Shown piece after piece: positions 49,535 through 59,117 of a stretch of DNA of 64,000 nucleotides. The stretch's first letter is position 1; each line of letters opens with the position of its first letter. Below the pieces are notes generated by a model. It was not told the origin of the DNA, made no database searches, and saw nothing but the letters and a program-made list of their open reading frames with translations. The position numbers were made by a program, and so were the translations under genes. The stretch is taken from NCBI RefSeq assembly GCF_001544555.2, contig NZ_FCOK02000001.1, forward strand, positions 124,001 through 188,000. The letters run 5' to 3'. The stretch is from Caballeronia udeis (GTDB lineage: Bacteria; Pseudomonadota; Gammaproteobacteria; Burkholderiales; Burkholderiaceae).

Positions 49535-50548
49535 ATGACGACGAAACTCTCCGTACTCGATCAAACGCCGGTCATTCACGGTCACAGCACCGCCGACGCA
49601 ATCGCGGCCACGCTGGATCTCGCGCGACTTGCCGATGACCTCGGCTACACGCGTTACTGGTGCGCCGAGCATCACGGTTTGCGCGGGGTATCGAATCCCT
49701 GTCCTGAAGTCATGCTCGCGCGAATCGGCAGCATGACGCAGCGAATCCGGATCGGCTCGGGCGGCGTCATGCTGCCCTACTACAGCTCGTTCAAGGTTGC
49801 GGAACAGTTCCTGATGCTCGAAGCGCTGTTTCCGAATCGCGTGGACCTGGGGGTTGGGCGCGCACCCGGCGGCGACATGCGTACCGCGCAAGCGGTGGCG
49901 GCAGGCGACTACAATCGCGGCGATATTTTCCCGCAGCAAGTGGGCGAACTTGTCGGCCTGTTCGACGGCACGCTGCCCGAGGATCACCTCGCGCATGGCG
50001 TGTTGCTGCAGCCAGAAATTGCCACGCGCCCCGAGTTGTGGATGCTCGGTTCCAGCGACTTCGGCGGCCTGCTCGCAGCGCAGCTCGGGATTCGTTTCGC
50101 GTTCGCGCATTTCATCAACGCGCAGTACGGGCACCGGGTGGCGGAGGCGTATCGCGAGCGGTTTGTGTCGCGCAATGACTCCAAAGCTTATCTCGCAGCG
50201 GCCGTGTTCGTGATTTGCGCCGATACCGAAGCGGAAGCCGCCGCGCTGGAACGCGCGGTCGACCTGCGCCGCGTGCAGATGGCGTACGGACTCAACATGC
50301 CGATTCCATCGATTGCGCAAGGCGCCGGGCAAGCATTCGGCGAACGCGAACTGAGCGTTATTGCCCGGGAAAAAAGTCGCAGCATCATTGGCACGCCCGA
50401 ACGCGTGACTGAACAATTGCATGAACTCCAGCAACGTTTCGACGCCGACGAACTGATCGTGTTGACCGTTGCGGGAAGTTACCCGGCGCGCATGCGCTCG
50501 TATGAACTGCTGGCCGAAGCATTCGAACTCAACAAACAAACCCCATGA
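49535..50548 (+). CDS. LLM-class flavin-dependent oxidoreductase
   Basis: 337-residue luciferase-like (alpha/beta-barrel) protein of the MsnO8-type single-domain group. Family stretches are [50 protein letters not shown] and [13 protein letters not shown]. The flavin is likely FMNH2 with O2. It overlaps dut by 4 nt, so it is co-expressed with nucleotide metabolism by position only. Substrate unknown. Confidence 0.85.
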   Translation: MTTKLSVLDQTPVIHGHSTADAIAATLDLARLADDLGYTRYWCAEHHGLRGVSNPCPEVMLARIGSMTQRIRIGSGGVMLPYYSSFKVAEQFLMLEALFPNRVDLGVGRAPGGDMRTAQAVAAGDYNRGDIFPQQVGELVGLFDGTLPEDHLAHGVLLQPEIATRPELWMLGSSDFGGLLAAQLGIRFAFAHFINAQYGHRVAEAYRERFVSRNDSKAYLAAAVFVICADTEAEAAALERAVDLRRVQMAYGLNMPIPSIAQGAGQAFGERELSVIAREKSRSIIGTPERVTEQLHELQQRFDADELIVLTVAGSYPARMRSYELLAEAFELNKQTP

Positions 50549-50991
50549 AACTCGACATCAAGATCCTCGATGCGCGCATGCGCGACTATCTGCCCGCCTA
50601 CGCCACGCCCGGCAGCGCCGGACTCGACCTGCGTGCGTGCCTGGACGAAGCCATTACGCTCGAGCCCGGCCAGACCGTGCTGGTGCCCACGGGCCTGGCG
50701 ATTCATATCGAAGATCCGGGTTATGCAGCGGTGATTCTTCCGCGTTCAGGACTTGGGCATAAGCATGGCGTGGTGCTGGGGAATCTGGTTGGCTTGATCG
50801 ACTCGGATTACCAGGGCCAGTTGATGATCTCGACGTGGAATCGCGGCGCGACCGCGTTCACGCTGAACCCGTTTGAACGCCTCGCGCAAATGGTGATCGT
50901 GCCGGTGGTGCAGGCAACGTTCAATATTGTCGATGACTTCGCCCAGAGCGAGCGCGGCACCGGTGGTTTCGGCAGCACGGGCAAGCACTGA
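50545..50991 (+). CDS. dut: Deoxyuridine 5'-triphosphate nucleotidohydrolase
   Basis: 148-residue trimeric dUTPase with the five family motifs: [48 protein letters not shown] and the C-terminal [12 protein letters not shown]. It turns dUTP into dUMP and pyrophosphate. It ends 21 bp from the convergent gatZ-family gene. Confidence 0.96.
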   Translation: MKLDIKILDARMRDYLPAYATPGSAGLDLRACLDEAITLEPGQTVLVPTGLAIHIEDPGYAAVILPRSGLGHKHGVVLGNLVGLIDSDYQGQLMISTWNRGATAFTLNPFERLAQMVIVPVVQATFNIVDDFAQSERGTGGFGSTGKH

Positions 50992-51012
50992 GCGTTTGGG
51001 CCGCTAAAAGCC

Positions 51013-52296
51013 TTATGCGCGGCACGCCGCCGCGTATATTCGAATGACCTGCCGCACGCGATCTTGCACCAATGCGAGCGGCTCGTTTTTCAACTGTCCG
51101 CGCCGCACCGCCCAATACTGCTCGGGCAAGTACTGGCTGAGCAGGTTCTCCGGAATCTTCAAGGCGCTCAGGTTGTCCAGCAGCGTTTGCGCCGCCGCGC
51201 CGATCTCCTGATCTGCCCAGTAATAACGCACGCGATCGCTGTAACTATAGGTGCGTAACACGCGTTGCTGTTCTGCATCGCCGTGATAATACCTCTCCCA
51301 GTAGCCGGGTTTGCTCACCATCACGCGTTCCACGACATCGCGCAGGTTCGATCGTTTACGCCCACCGACCAACTGCGTTTCGATATCCGCCAAAGCGTAC
51401 AACGCCTCGCGCAATGCAAACGTCACGCCGGGACCGACCTTGAGAATGCGAAAGCCATCACGGACCAAGGCGCTTAGCGCTTCCGGCGTTTGGTAGTCAG
51501 TGGAATGCGCTTCGAAGACCATGCCATGCAGGTCATCCAGGGCGCTCTTCAACGACTCGGCGCGTGCCGGGGCATAGTCGATCACCTTCGTGTGATCGAA
51601 CTCCACGCCGGGTTGCACAACGAGCGCAATGACACGCGGCCACGTGTCCTGTACGCCATATTCCTGCCACGCTTGCCTGTGGACCAAAGCCGTTTCAATC
51701 GCCGCTTCACGCGATGTCGGTTCAACGATATCCAGCTCTTCCGCCGCCCCGCCCGGCACGGGTACTTCGGTGCCGATCACGTACACAGGACTCACGCCGA
51801 GACCCGCACGTTTCACCGCGGCCTCCGCCACCGCGCACAGGCGCGCCGCCCTTGCAGCAACCACCGCATCCGACAAACGCTCGGGATCATCGGCGCACGA
51901 CATGCTGGTATCGAGGTGAATCTTCGTGAATCCCGCCGATGCATACGCGTCGATCAACGCGTCCGCACGTTGCATGGCCTCATCGGCGGGAAGATGGCGC
52001 CACGCGTTTGGCCCAAGGTGATCGCCGCCGAGAATCAGGTGCTCGTGCGGGAAGCCGACGCGTTCAGCGATCCCTCGCACGAAGTCCACAAAATCAGCGG
52101 GCTTCATGCCGGTATACCCGCCGTACTGATCGACCTGATTCGACGTCGATTCGATCAACAACGGCGTCTGGTCTTCCAGCGCTTGCCGCATGGCCGCTTC
52201 CAGCACCCACGGGTGCGCGGAGCAGATCGAATAGATCCCGGCAAGCCATGCCGACGCCGGGTGTGCATTGCTCAGACGCGAGACGATAGAGTTCAT
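51013..52296 (-). CDS. gatZ: GatZ/KbaZ-family protein (tagatose-bisphosphate aldolase subunit or ketose-6-phosphate epimerase)
   Basis: 427-residue TIM-barrel protein of the GatZ/KbaZ family, with the clear signatures GIYSICSAHPWVLEAAMRQA, GGDHLGPNAWRHLP, KIHLDTSMSCADDP, VIGTEVPVPGGA and VFEAHSTDYQTPEAL. GatZ was named as the non-catalytic partner of a class II aldolase (GatY), yet no GatY gene is here. Other family members are reported as tagatose-6-phosphate 4-epimerases. It is the last gene of the sugar operon, 4 bp after the kinase gene. Confidence 0.88.
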   Translation of the reverse strand: MNSIVSRLSNAHPASAWLAGIYSICSAHPWVLEAAMRQALEDQTPLLIESTSNQVDQYGGYTGMKPADFVDFVRGIAERVGFPHEHLILGGDHLGPNAWRHLPADEAMQRADALIDAYASAGFTKIHLDTSMSCADDPERLSDAVVAARAARLCAVAEAAVKRAGLGVSPVYVIGTEVPVPGGAAEELDIVEPTSREAAIETALVHRQAWQEYGVQDTWPRVIALVVQPGVEFDHTKVIDYAPARAESLKSALDDLHGMVFEAHSTDYQTPEALSALVRDGFRILKVGPGVTFALREALYALADIETQLVGGRKRSNLRDVVERVMVSKPGYWERYYHGDAEQQRVLRTYSYSDRVRYYWADQEIGAAAQTLLDNLSALKIPENLLSQYLPEQYWAVRRGQLKNEPLALVQDRVRQVIRIYAAACRA

Positions 52297-52300
52297 GGCG

Positions 52301-53272
52301 TCACTCCTTGGCTGATTGCAGGAACGTATCGAGCTCGGCGAACGTTGCCGTGCCTTCCATCGGACCTTTCACGCCGACCGCGCGCGCGCCGCTTGCGCAC
52401 GCATATTTCAACGCGGTGTCCACATCCTTGCCCTGCGCACGGCAACTGATATACGTTGCGCCGAAGCAATCGCCCGCGCCAGTGGGATCGAGTTCCTGCA
52501 CCTTGAAAGCGGGCCGATGCGTCTCGCCGTTGGCATCGAAGTAACTGCAACCTTGCGCGCCTCGCTTCACGATCACTTCCTTTACGCCGCGCTTCAGCAG
52601 TTCATCAATTGCCCCCCGCTCCGACTTCGCGCTGGCGAGCAGGGTCACTTCGTGACCGCTTGGCAGGAAGACATCCGTGTAGTCGAGGATAAAGTCGAGC
52701 GCGTCGCGCATCTCCGGAATCCGCAGCATTTCCTTGCGGATGTTCGGATCGAAGCTCACCGTGCCGCCGTGCGTCTTCACCGTTTCAATGGCCTGCTTCA
52801 TCGCCTCGATGATCCTGAACGAGAACAGCGACGACCCCATCACATGGAAGTTGCCGCACTTCGCGAGCAGGTCCTCACGCAGGTTCGCCACCGACAACTG
52901 CGCCGACGCGCTGTTCGTAATGTTGTAGATGAAATCACGGTCACCATCCTCGCGATACGTGACGAACGCGCTGCCCGTGGTCGCGTCTTTCAGTACCGCG
53001 ATGCCCGACACATCCACGCCGTCACCGCGCAAGCGTTCGACGTTGAGCACGCCAAAATCGTCATCGCCCACGCAGCCGATCATCGCGCATGGGCTGCCGA
53101 GCTTCGCGACCTGATCGATGAAAATGGCCGGCGCGCCGCTCGCGAACGGCCCAATGAGCGTGCCCGGTTCACGAAAGCTCTGGCCTACGCGCGTGGCCAT
53201 GATCTCGACCAGGATCTCGCCCATCGCGACGATGGTGCCGGGCCTGGAGGTAACAGCATTTGGATTAGGCAT
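52301..53272 (-). CDS. PfkB-family sugar kinase
   Basis: 323 residues from the ATG at 53272, overlapping the permease gene by 8 nt. PfkB signatures are VAMGEILVEI near the N-terminus, a glycine-rich substrate region (GCVGDDDFG) and the catalytic DPTGAGDCFGATY. The class phosphorylates ketoses or other sugars with ATP. It sits between the ABC importer and the GatZ-family gene, so it probably phosphorylates the imported sugar (candidate: tagatose or a related ketose). Confidence 0.88.
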   Translation of the reverse strand: MPNPNAVTSRPGTIVAMGEILVEIMATRVGQSFREPGTLIGPFASGAPAIFIDQVAKLGSPCAMIGCVGDDDFGVLNVERLRGDGVDVSGIAVLKDATTGSAFVTYREDGDRDFIYNITNSASAQLSVANLREDLLAKCGNFHVMGSSLFSFRIIEAMKQAIETVKTHGGTVSFDPNIRKEMLRIPEMRDALDFILDYTDVFLPSGHEVTLLASAKSERGAIDELLKRGVKEVIVKRGAQGCSYFDANGETHRPAFKVQELDPTGAGDCFGATYISCRAQGKDVDTALKYACASGARAVGVKGPMEGTATFAELDTFLQSAKE

Positions 53273-54257
53273 GACGTTTCTTCGTTTGAACATCGATACA
53301 CACCGCGACCAGGATCACGATGCCTTTCACGATGAGTTGATAGAAATACGGAACGCTGAGCAGGTTCATCCCGTTGTTGATGACGCCGATAATCAACGCG
53401 CCGATCAGCGTCCCCGTGATCGTTCCGTAGCCGCCCGAGAGACTCGTTCCACCGAGAACCGCGGCAGCGATGGCGTCGAGCTCATAGCCAATTCCCGCAT
53501 TCGGCTGCGCGGAATAGAGCCGCGACGTCATCAGTACGCCGCCAATACTCGCGAGCAAACCCGAAATCATGAAAATCATGATTCGCAGCCTGTTTACATC
53601 GATGCCTGAGTACAGCGCCGCCTCGCGATTTCCGCCCGCCAGATACGCCTTGCGTCCAAATACGGTACGCGAGAGCACGAAGTGATTCAACAGCAGCAAA
53701 ACGGCGAGAATCCAGATCGGCAGCGGAATGCCCAGCACGAGGCCGTTGCCGAGGAAAGCAAAGCGGTCGTCGTCGATCGAAATGGGTACGCCGTTCGACG
53801 TCAGGTAGGCCAGGCCGCGAAAAACGCCCATGGTGGCGACCGTGACAATAAACGACGGGATTGTGAGCAAGGCGGACAGCGAGCCGTTCACGGCCCCCAG
53901 GACGAGCCCAGTGGCCATGGAGGCGAGCACGGCGGCGAGCGGCGAGGCGCCATGCTCCAGTGCGAACGCGCAGACGGTGCCGACCAGGGCCATGGTCGCG
54001 CCGACCGACAGGTCGATATCGCCGAGCAAAAGCACGTACGTCATGCCAAAACCGAGAATGGCGATGATGGACACCTGCATCACCACGTTCACGAGGTTGT
54101 TCACCGACATGAAGTTGGGCGACAGTGCCCAGAAGAAGCCGCACAGCACGATCAGCCCGACGACGATCCCGCCGTAGTGCCGGACCGCGCGCTGCAGCGC
54201 ACCGCTTGCGTGAGAGCGGCGCGTGGACGCGGCGCCGCTGAGTTGAGTCGGGTTCAT
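53265..54257 (-). CDS. Sugar ABC transporter permease (RbsC type)
   Basis: 330-residue permease with eight to ten hydrophobic segments. RbsC-type stretches: LVNVVMQVSIIAILGFGMTYVLLLGDIDLSVG, the coupling loop NREAALYSGIDVNRLRIMIF and AAAVLGGTSLSGGYGTITGTLIGALIIGVINNGMNLL. It forms the membrane channel of the importer and overlaps the ATPase gene by 4 nt. Confidence 0.92.
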   Translation of the reverse strand: MNPTQLSGAASTRRSHASGALQRAVRHYGGIVVGLIVLCGFFWALSPNFMSVNNLVNVVMQVSIIAILGFGMTYVLLLGDIDLSVGATMALVGTVCAFALEHGASPLAAVLASMATGLVLGAVNGSLSALLTIPSFIVTVATMGVFRGLAYLTSNGVPISIDDDRFAFLGNGLVLGIPLPIWILAVLLLLNHFVLSRTVFGRKAYLAGGNREAALYSGIDVNRLRIMIFMISGLLASIGGVLMTSRLYSAQPNAGIGYELDAIAAAVLGGTSLSGGYGTITGTLIGALIIGVINNGMNLLSVPYFYQLIVKGIVILVAVCIDVQTKKRHA

Positions 54258-55801
54258 GCTGTTTTGGCTCCCGTTGCGTACGACATCACTTCTTCCTGCG
54301 TGATGGGTTGCGTGATCGGCAATTCACCGTGCGCATCAAATTCATGGACGATGCGTTTCTCGCGCATCACGACGAGGCGATCGCTCATGGCGAGCGCTTC
54401 CGGCAATTCCGACGAGACAAGAATGATCGCGGTCCCGGTCGCAGCCAGCTCGCGGATCACGCGATAAATCTCGAACTTCGCGCCTACGTCGACGCCGCGC
54501 GTGGGTTCATCGAGGATCAGGACCTTGGGTTTCAACGCCAGCCATTTCGAGAACACCACTTTCTGCTGATTGCCGCCGCTCAGGTTTCCGACCGCCTGAA
54601 ACGGCCCGGACGCACGGATGTTCATGCGCGTGATCGCGTTCGCGGTTTCATCACGTTCGAAGCGGCGGTTCAGGATGCCGAAGCGCGAACCGTGTTCTTC
54701 GAAACTCGCCATGGTCACGTTGTGGGCGATCGAATGCATCAGCACGAGGCCTTCGTGCTTGCGGTCTTCCGTGACGAACGCAATGCCCTCGCGGATGGCA
54801 TGCGCCGGATTGCGCAACTTAAGGCGCTTGCCGCTCATGGTGATCTCGCCACCTGGCCGCCCGATCCCGAACAACGCCTTCATCACGTCCGAACGACCCG
54901 CTCCGATCAAGCCGAAGAAACCGAGGATTTCGCCTGCGTGAATCTCGAAGCTGATGTCTTCGAATTGACCGGGAAGCGTGAGATGACTGACCGTGAGCAG
55001 CGGCTGCGGCGGACGAACATAGTGCGTCTCGCGGCGTGGATACACATCGCTCATTTCCCGGCCGACCATCATCGCGATCAAGGTGGCAATGGTGGTTTCG
55101 TCCTTTTGCAATGTCGCGATGTAACGACCGTCTCGCATGACCGAGATGTCGTCGGAGATGCGCATGATCTCGTCCATCCGGTGCGAGATATAGACGACCG
55201 CCGCGCCCTTCGCCGTCAGCTTCGTGACGATATGAAAAAGGATCTCCGCTTCGCGGTCACTCAGCGAGGACGTCGGTTCGTCCATGATCACGAGCGATGC
55301 ATCGCGGCTCAGCGCCTTGCCAATTTCCACGAGCTGACGCTGCGCCATGGAGAGACGCGACACGGGCGCGGTGGCATCAATATCGATACCCAGGCTGTCA
55401 AGCAACGTCTGCGCTTGCACATACAACCGCTTGAAATCGACGACGCCAAACCTTCGCGGTTCATGCCCGGCAAACATGTTTTCAGCCACGCTCAAATTCT
55501 TCGCGAGGCTCAGTTCCTGATAGATGATCGCGATACCCGCCTTCTGCGACTCGCCGGGATTCGCAAACGTGGCCAATGATCCGTTCAGGAATATCTCGCC
55601 GCGCGTGGGCGCGTGAACGCCCGCGAGAATCTTCATCAGCGTGGACTTGCCCGCGCCGTTCTCGCCGAGCAGCGTATGAACGCGGCCCGGCAAGATGGAG
55701 AGCGACACGTCCTTGATCGCCTCCACCTGCCCAAACGATTTCGCGATACCGCGCAACTCGAGGAGCGGCACGGGGTCGCGAGGTTTTAAAACCGTATTCA
55801 T
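54254..55801 (-). CDS. Sugar ABC transporter ATP-binding protein (RbsA type)
   Basis: 515-residue fused double ATPase. Domain 1: Walker A GENGAGKST, signature LSMAQRQLVEIGKAL, Walker B LVIMDEPTSSL. Domain 2: Walker A-like GLIGAGRSD (degenerate, as in RbsA), signature LSGGNQQKVVFSKWL, Walker B VLILDEPTRGVDVGAK. It overlaps its neighbours by 4 nt on each side. Confidence 0.93.
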   Translation of the reverse strand: MNTVLKPRDPVPLLELRGIAKSFGQVEAIKDVSLSILPGRVHTLLGENGAGKSTLMKILAGVHAPTRGEIFLNGSLATFANPGESQKAGIAIIYQELSLAKNLSVAENMFAGHEPRRFGVVDFKRLYVQAQTLLDSLGIDIDATAPVSRLSMAQRQLVEIGKALSRDASLVIMDEPTSSLSDREAEILFHIVTKLTAKGAAVVYISHRMDEIMRISDDISVMRDGRYIATLQKDETTIATLIAMMVGREMSDVYPRRETHYVRPPQPLLTVSHLTLPGQFEDISFEIHAGEILGFFGLIGAGRSDVMKALFGIGRPGGEITMSGKRLKLRNPAHAIREGIAFVTEDRKHEGLVLMHSIAHNVTMASFEEHGSRFGILNRRFERDETANAITRMNIRASGPFQAVGNLSGGNQQKVVFSKWLALKPKVLILDEPTRGVDVGAKFEIYRVIRELAATGTAIILVSSELPEALAMSDRLVVMREKRIVHEFDAHGELPITQPITQEEVMSYATGAKTA

Positions 55802-56685
55802 TTCACTGAAGCATTCAGGTACTGACCCGGCGTCACCGGTTGCAGCTTCGGCACGGCCTGTTTCTCTGCAACCTTCACGGCGGTATCCACGGCGAGCGCG
55901 CCCATCTTGTCCGGGTACTGGCGGATCACGCCGACGAAGTTCGGGTTCTTGTCGACTGCTGCGCGTGCTTCCGGCATGCCGTCGAAACCGATCACTTTCA
56001 CGTGATTCCCCGCCGATTTTCCCGCCACCGCTGCGGCCATGGCAGCGTCATCGCCAAAGCCGAAGATGCCCGCGAGATCAGGATTCGCCTGTAACATGTT
56101 TTGCGCCGCGCTCAATGCGTCGGCGCGTGTGATGCCCGGCTGCACCGCGACGATCTTCACATCGGGACATGCTTCCAGCGCCTTCTTGAAGCCCGTCACG
56201 CGGTCAATCACCGATTGAACCGTCGGATAGTCAATCACACCGACCTTGCCTTTGCCGCCCAACACCTTGCACATCAGCGCACCGGCTTGCAGGCCGCCCG
56301 CGTAGTTGTCGGTGGCAATGTGCGACGCGACTTCAACGCCTTGCGCGCTGATATCGACGGTGATCACGGGAATCCCCGCGCGCTGCGCCGTCAGCACGGC
56401 AGCCTTCACGCCTTTTGAATCCACGGGCGAAAGCACGATGACATCGACCTTTTTCGTCACGAAATCCTGGACGTCGGCAATCTGCTTGCTCAGGTCCTGG
56501 TTCGCGATCGCAATATCGATCTGCGCGTGATCCTTTGCCGCCTCCGCCTTCATCGCGTTGGCGAGTTCAACGTAGAACGGATGTTGTTGCGTGAGCAGCG
56601 ACGCACCAATCTTCACATCCGCGGCGTGAGCGGCCGTTGCCGCGAACGTGGTGACGAGGACAGCCAAAAGTGAACGACGAAACAT
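55798..56685 (-). CDS. Sugar ABC transporter substrate-binding protein (RbsB type)
   Basis: 295-residue type I periplasmic binding protein. A Sec signal ends ATAAHAADVKIG. The domain shows KIGASLLTQQHPFYVELANAM, VDVIVLSPVDSKGV, ITVDISAQGVEVASHIATDNYAGG and FGFGDDAAMAA. It binds a pentose or hexose outside the cell. It is 27 bp after the regulator gene, the first structural gene of the operon. Confidence 0.92.
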   Translation of the reverse strand: MFRRSLLAVLVTTFAATAAHAADVKIGASLLTQQHPFYVELANAMKAEAAKDHAQIDIAIANQDLSKQIADVQDFVTKKVDVIVLSPVDSKGVKAAVLTAQRAGIPVITVDISAQGVEVASHIATDNYAGGLQAGALMCKVLGGKGKVGVIDYPTVQSVIDRVTGFKKALEACPDVKIVAVQPGITRADALSAAQNMLQANPDLAGIFGFGDDAAMAAAVAGKSAGNHVKVIGFDGMPEARAAVDKNPNFVGVIRQYPDKMGALAVDTAVKVAEKQAVPKLQPVTPGQYLNASVK

Positions 56686-56712
56686 GCGATTGTCTCCAGT
56701 TATTGTTTAGGG

Positions 56713-57519
56713 TTACTGACTACGAAACTCAAGAATTCCTTCTTCCCGCCGATGCACGTCCAGTCCGGCCTTGAGAATCAGGTCGAGTGTCGGCGGGTCA
56801 ATGGCGTCATCGAGCACCAGTCCGCCCAGGTGGCTGACGCGGCAGAAGGCCTCTCCATCGCCTTGCAATGCGGGCTGGTAGGCCACGACCACGCTGCGCT
56901 TCGCGTTCTTCAATGCGGCCTTGTACACGCCTGCCAGACGCGGATCGGCGCACAGCAAATTGCCTTCACGATCGATACCGCTGGCCTCCAGCACCACCAG
57001 ATCCAGCGACAGCGCAAACAGCGAGCGCTCGGCGTCCGGCCCTAGCAGCACGGTGGAATTGTCGTCCAGCGAACCACCCGTGAGACGCAATTCGCAGCGC
57101 ATGAAACGCTGGACGGTCGGCACCATCGAAATGTCGTTGAGCGTCAGCGCGAGGTTCGCGCGGTCGGCGAGCAGCGGCAGCAGCTTATGCGTGATCAGAC
57201 CCGCGCCAATGAACGCCGACGCATGGTCATCGATGAAATCCGCGGCCATTCGCGCAATCGCCATGTCCGCAGCCTGCCGCATCGCGCCCGAAGGCTCTCC
57301 TGCCAACGGGTTCTCGCCGGGCCGCTGGGCGACGTACCGCGCCTTGCCGAACGCCCGGATCAGGTAGCGCTGCTGCTCCAGGTAGTTCAGGTCCGAGCGG
57401 ATCGTGACGCTGGAGACGTCGAACGCCGTAGCGAGCTCGTCGACCGACACCTCCCCGCGCTTGCGGACAAGTTCGACGATACGCAGACGCCGATGAAGCG
57501 AGTTCTTGTTGGCCAACAC
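56713..57519 (-). CDS. DeoR-family transcriptional regulator (GlpR/AgaR type)
   Basis: 268 residues from a GTG at 57519, with AGGTGG eight bases upstream. The frame is open to an ATG at 57582, but that start would put the 36-bp operator inside the coding sequence. N-terminal winged helix: RRLRIVELVRKRGEVSVDELATAFDVSSVTIRSDLNYLEQQ. C-terminal DeoR sensor domain binds a phosphorylated sugar (FIGAGLITHKLL, LTLNDISMV, LDLVVLEASGID, KRSVVVAY). It heads the sugar operon and is a probable repressor of it. Confidence 0.88.
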   Translation of the reverse strand: MLANKNSLHRRLRIVELVRKRGEVSVDELATAFDVSSVTIRSDLNYLEQQRYLIRAFGKARYVAQRPGENPLAGEPSGAMRQAADMAIARMAADFIDDHASAFIGAGLITHKLLPLLADRANLALTLNDISMVPTVQRFMRCELRLTGGSLDDNSTVLLGPDAERSLFALSLDLVVLEASGIDREGNLLCADPRLAGVYKAALKNAKRSVVVAYQPALQGDGEAFCRVSHLGGLVLDDAIDPPTLDLILKAGLDVHRREEGILEFRSQ

Positions 57520-57538
57520 AGGCAGTACCACCTTTGCA

Positions 57539-57574
57539 CTTTCGTTTCGAAAGATTTTAGTTTCGAAACGAAAG
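57539..57574 (-). promoter_or_regulatory. Operator: 14-bp perfect inverted repeat upstream of the DeoR gene
   Basis: CTTTCGTTTCGAAA (57539-57552) and its complement (57561-57574) are separated by GATTTTAG. Each arm contains TTTCG half-sites, the kind of sequence bound by DeoR/GlpR regulators. It ends ~20 bp before the preferred GTG start, where it would control the regulator and, by read-through, the whole sugar operon. Confidence 0.78.
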
Positions 57575-57601
57575 TCATGCAAAGAAGTTTGTGGTCGGTG
57601 T

Positions 57602-58975
57602 TTACCCGCGCTTTCTGTACCAGAGCGCGTACGCGGAGACGAGAACGACCATGAATGCGAGGCCGTAGACGAGCGTCATGCGGAATTCGTTCGTGAAGGC
57701 GGTCGTGATCATGATTGCCGCCATCAAACCCGCCCCGGCCAAGCTTCCAAGCGGATGCAGCACCATCCGGAAGGACGGCGCCGGTCCGTCATAGCGGGCG
57801 CGAAAAAAGAGGTGCGTGACGAAGATCATCAGCCACGCGAACATCGCGCCGAAGATGGCGATCGACATCATCAAGCCGAACGCCATATCCGGCCAGAACG
57901 CGGTGAGGATGGTGGCCAAGGCGATACCACCGGTCGACAAGGACAGCGCGGCGGTGGGCACGCCATTCGCGCTCAGGCGCCCGAAGCGCGCCGGCGCGTA
58001 ACCGGCCCGCGACAGGCTGAACATCATGCGCGTGGTGATGTAGAGCTGGCTGTTCATCGCGGAAAGCGCCGCGACCAGCACCACGAAGTTGATCACGCCC
58101 GCAGCAAACGGCACGTGCGTCGCGGCCATCACTTTGACGAATGGACTTTCGTCGGTGCTTGCCTGCGTCCAGGGGACGATTGCGAGCATCAACGCCAGCG
58201 TGAGCAGATAAAAGAGCACCAGCCGGAACACGGTCGAGCGAAACGCTCGCGCCACGGCACGTTGCGGGTCGCGCGCTTCGCCGGCCGCGACTGCGATTGT
58301 CTCGATGTTCAGGTAACTGAAGATGGAAACAATGACCGCGAACCACATGCCCTTCAGGCCGTGGGGAAAGAACCCGCCGTGCGCCGTGAAGTTGTTCAGC
58401 CCGACGCCGGATGACACCGGCGCGCCATACACGAACACCGCGCCGAGCAAGATAAACGCGACAATCGCCACGATCTTCAGCATCGAGAACGCGTACTCGA
58501 TCACGCCATACACCTTGACGCTCGCGGCGTTCACGCCAATCAGCCCGGCGGAAAAACCAACGATCCAATACCAGCCCGGCACGTTCGCGAACCAGTACTT
58601 CATGAACACCGCGACTGCGCTGACCTCGGTACCGACCGCGAATACGACGGCCGACCAGTACGCGTAGCGGACGAGAAATCCCGCCAGCGGCCCGATGTAA
58701 AACTCCGCGTACGCGCCGAACGACCCGGAGGTCGGATGCGCGACGGTCATTTCCGCCAGCGCGCCCATCAGCAACAACGCGATCAGCGCGCCGATCGCGT
58801 AACTCACCAGGACGCTCGGTCCAGCGAAACCGATTGCGAAACCGCTACCTAAGAAAAGCCCCGTTCCAATCGCCCCGCCGATAGCGATCATCGACATCTG
58901 TCCGGCGGTCAAACTCCGGTGCAGCCCCTTCTCCCGTTCGACGATGGTCTCGAACGATCCCCGTTTAAAGCTCAA
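57602..58975 (-). CDS. Amino acid permease (APC superfamily)
   Basis: 457 residues with twelve predicted helices. APC/AAT signatures: LTAGQMSMIAIGGAIGTGLFLGSG in helix 1, FGAYAEFYIGPLAGF, YWSAVVFAVGTEVSA and the EARDPQRAVARAFRS loop. It most resembles the GabP/AnsP/ProY-type permeases of the group; the substrate (GABA, Asn, His, Pro or aromatic acids) cannot be set. It is 83 bp upstream of the DeoR gene start region on the same strand. Confidence 0.9.
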   Translation of the reverse strand: MSFKRGSFETIVEREKGLHRSLTAGQMSMIAIGGAIGTGLFLGSGFAIGFAGPSVLVSYAIGALIALLLMGALAEMTVAHPTSGSFGAYAEFYIGPLAGFLVRYAYWSAVVFAVGTEVSAVAVFMKYWFANVPGWYWIVGFSAGLIGVNAASVKVYGVIEYAFSMLKIVAIVAFILLGAVFVYGAPVSSGVGLNNFTAHGGFFPHGLKGMWFAVIVSIFSYLNIETIAVAAGEARDPQRAVARAFRSTVFRLVLFYLLTLALMLAIVPWTQASTDESPFVKVMAATHVPFAAGVINFVVLVAALSAMNSQLYITTRMMFSLSRAGYAPARFGRLSANGVPTAALSLSTGGIALATILTAFWPDMAFGLMMSIAIFGAMFAWLMIFVTHLFFRARYDGPAPSFRMVLHPLGSLAGAGLMAAIMITTAFTNEFRMTLVYGLAFMVVLVSAYALWYRKRG

Positions 58976-59016
58976 ATCAACCTCTTGAAGTCATTATCCG
59001 CACCAAACGCGGACGC

Positions 59017-59060
59017 AAAAAAAGCGAGGCGGCGCGGGAAACTTCCCCGCGCCGCCTCGC
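59017..59060 (-). terminator. Rho-independent terminator after clpA
   Basis: 15-bp perfect GC-rich stem (59024-59038, 59046-59060), 7-nt loop. On the minus strand it is followed by seven T (59017-59023). Confidence 0.9.
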
Positions 59061-59117
59061 CGATCATGACACACCTCAAGCGTGTGTCACCTGACTTCGG
59101 TCATTGCTACTACCCTG

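Noticed and set aside
51013-52296. Assigning the gatZ-family gene as an aldolase catalytic subunit
   Set aside because: The family lacks the class II aldolase zinc motif, and no gatY-type gene is present in the operon.
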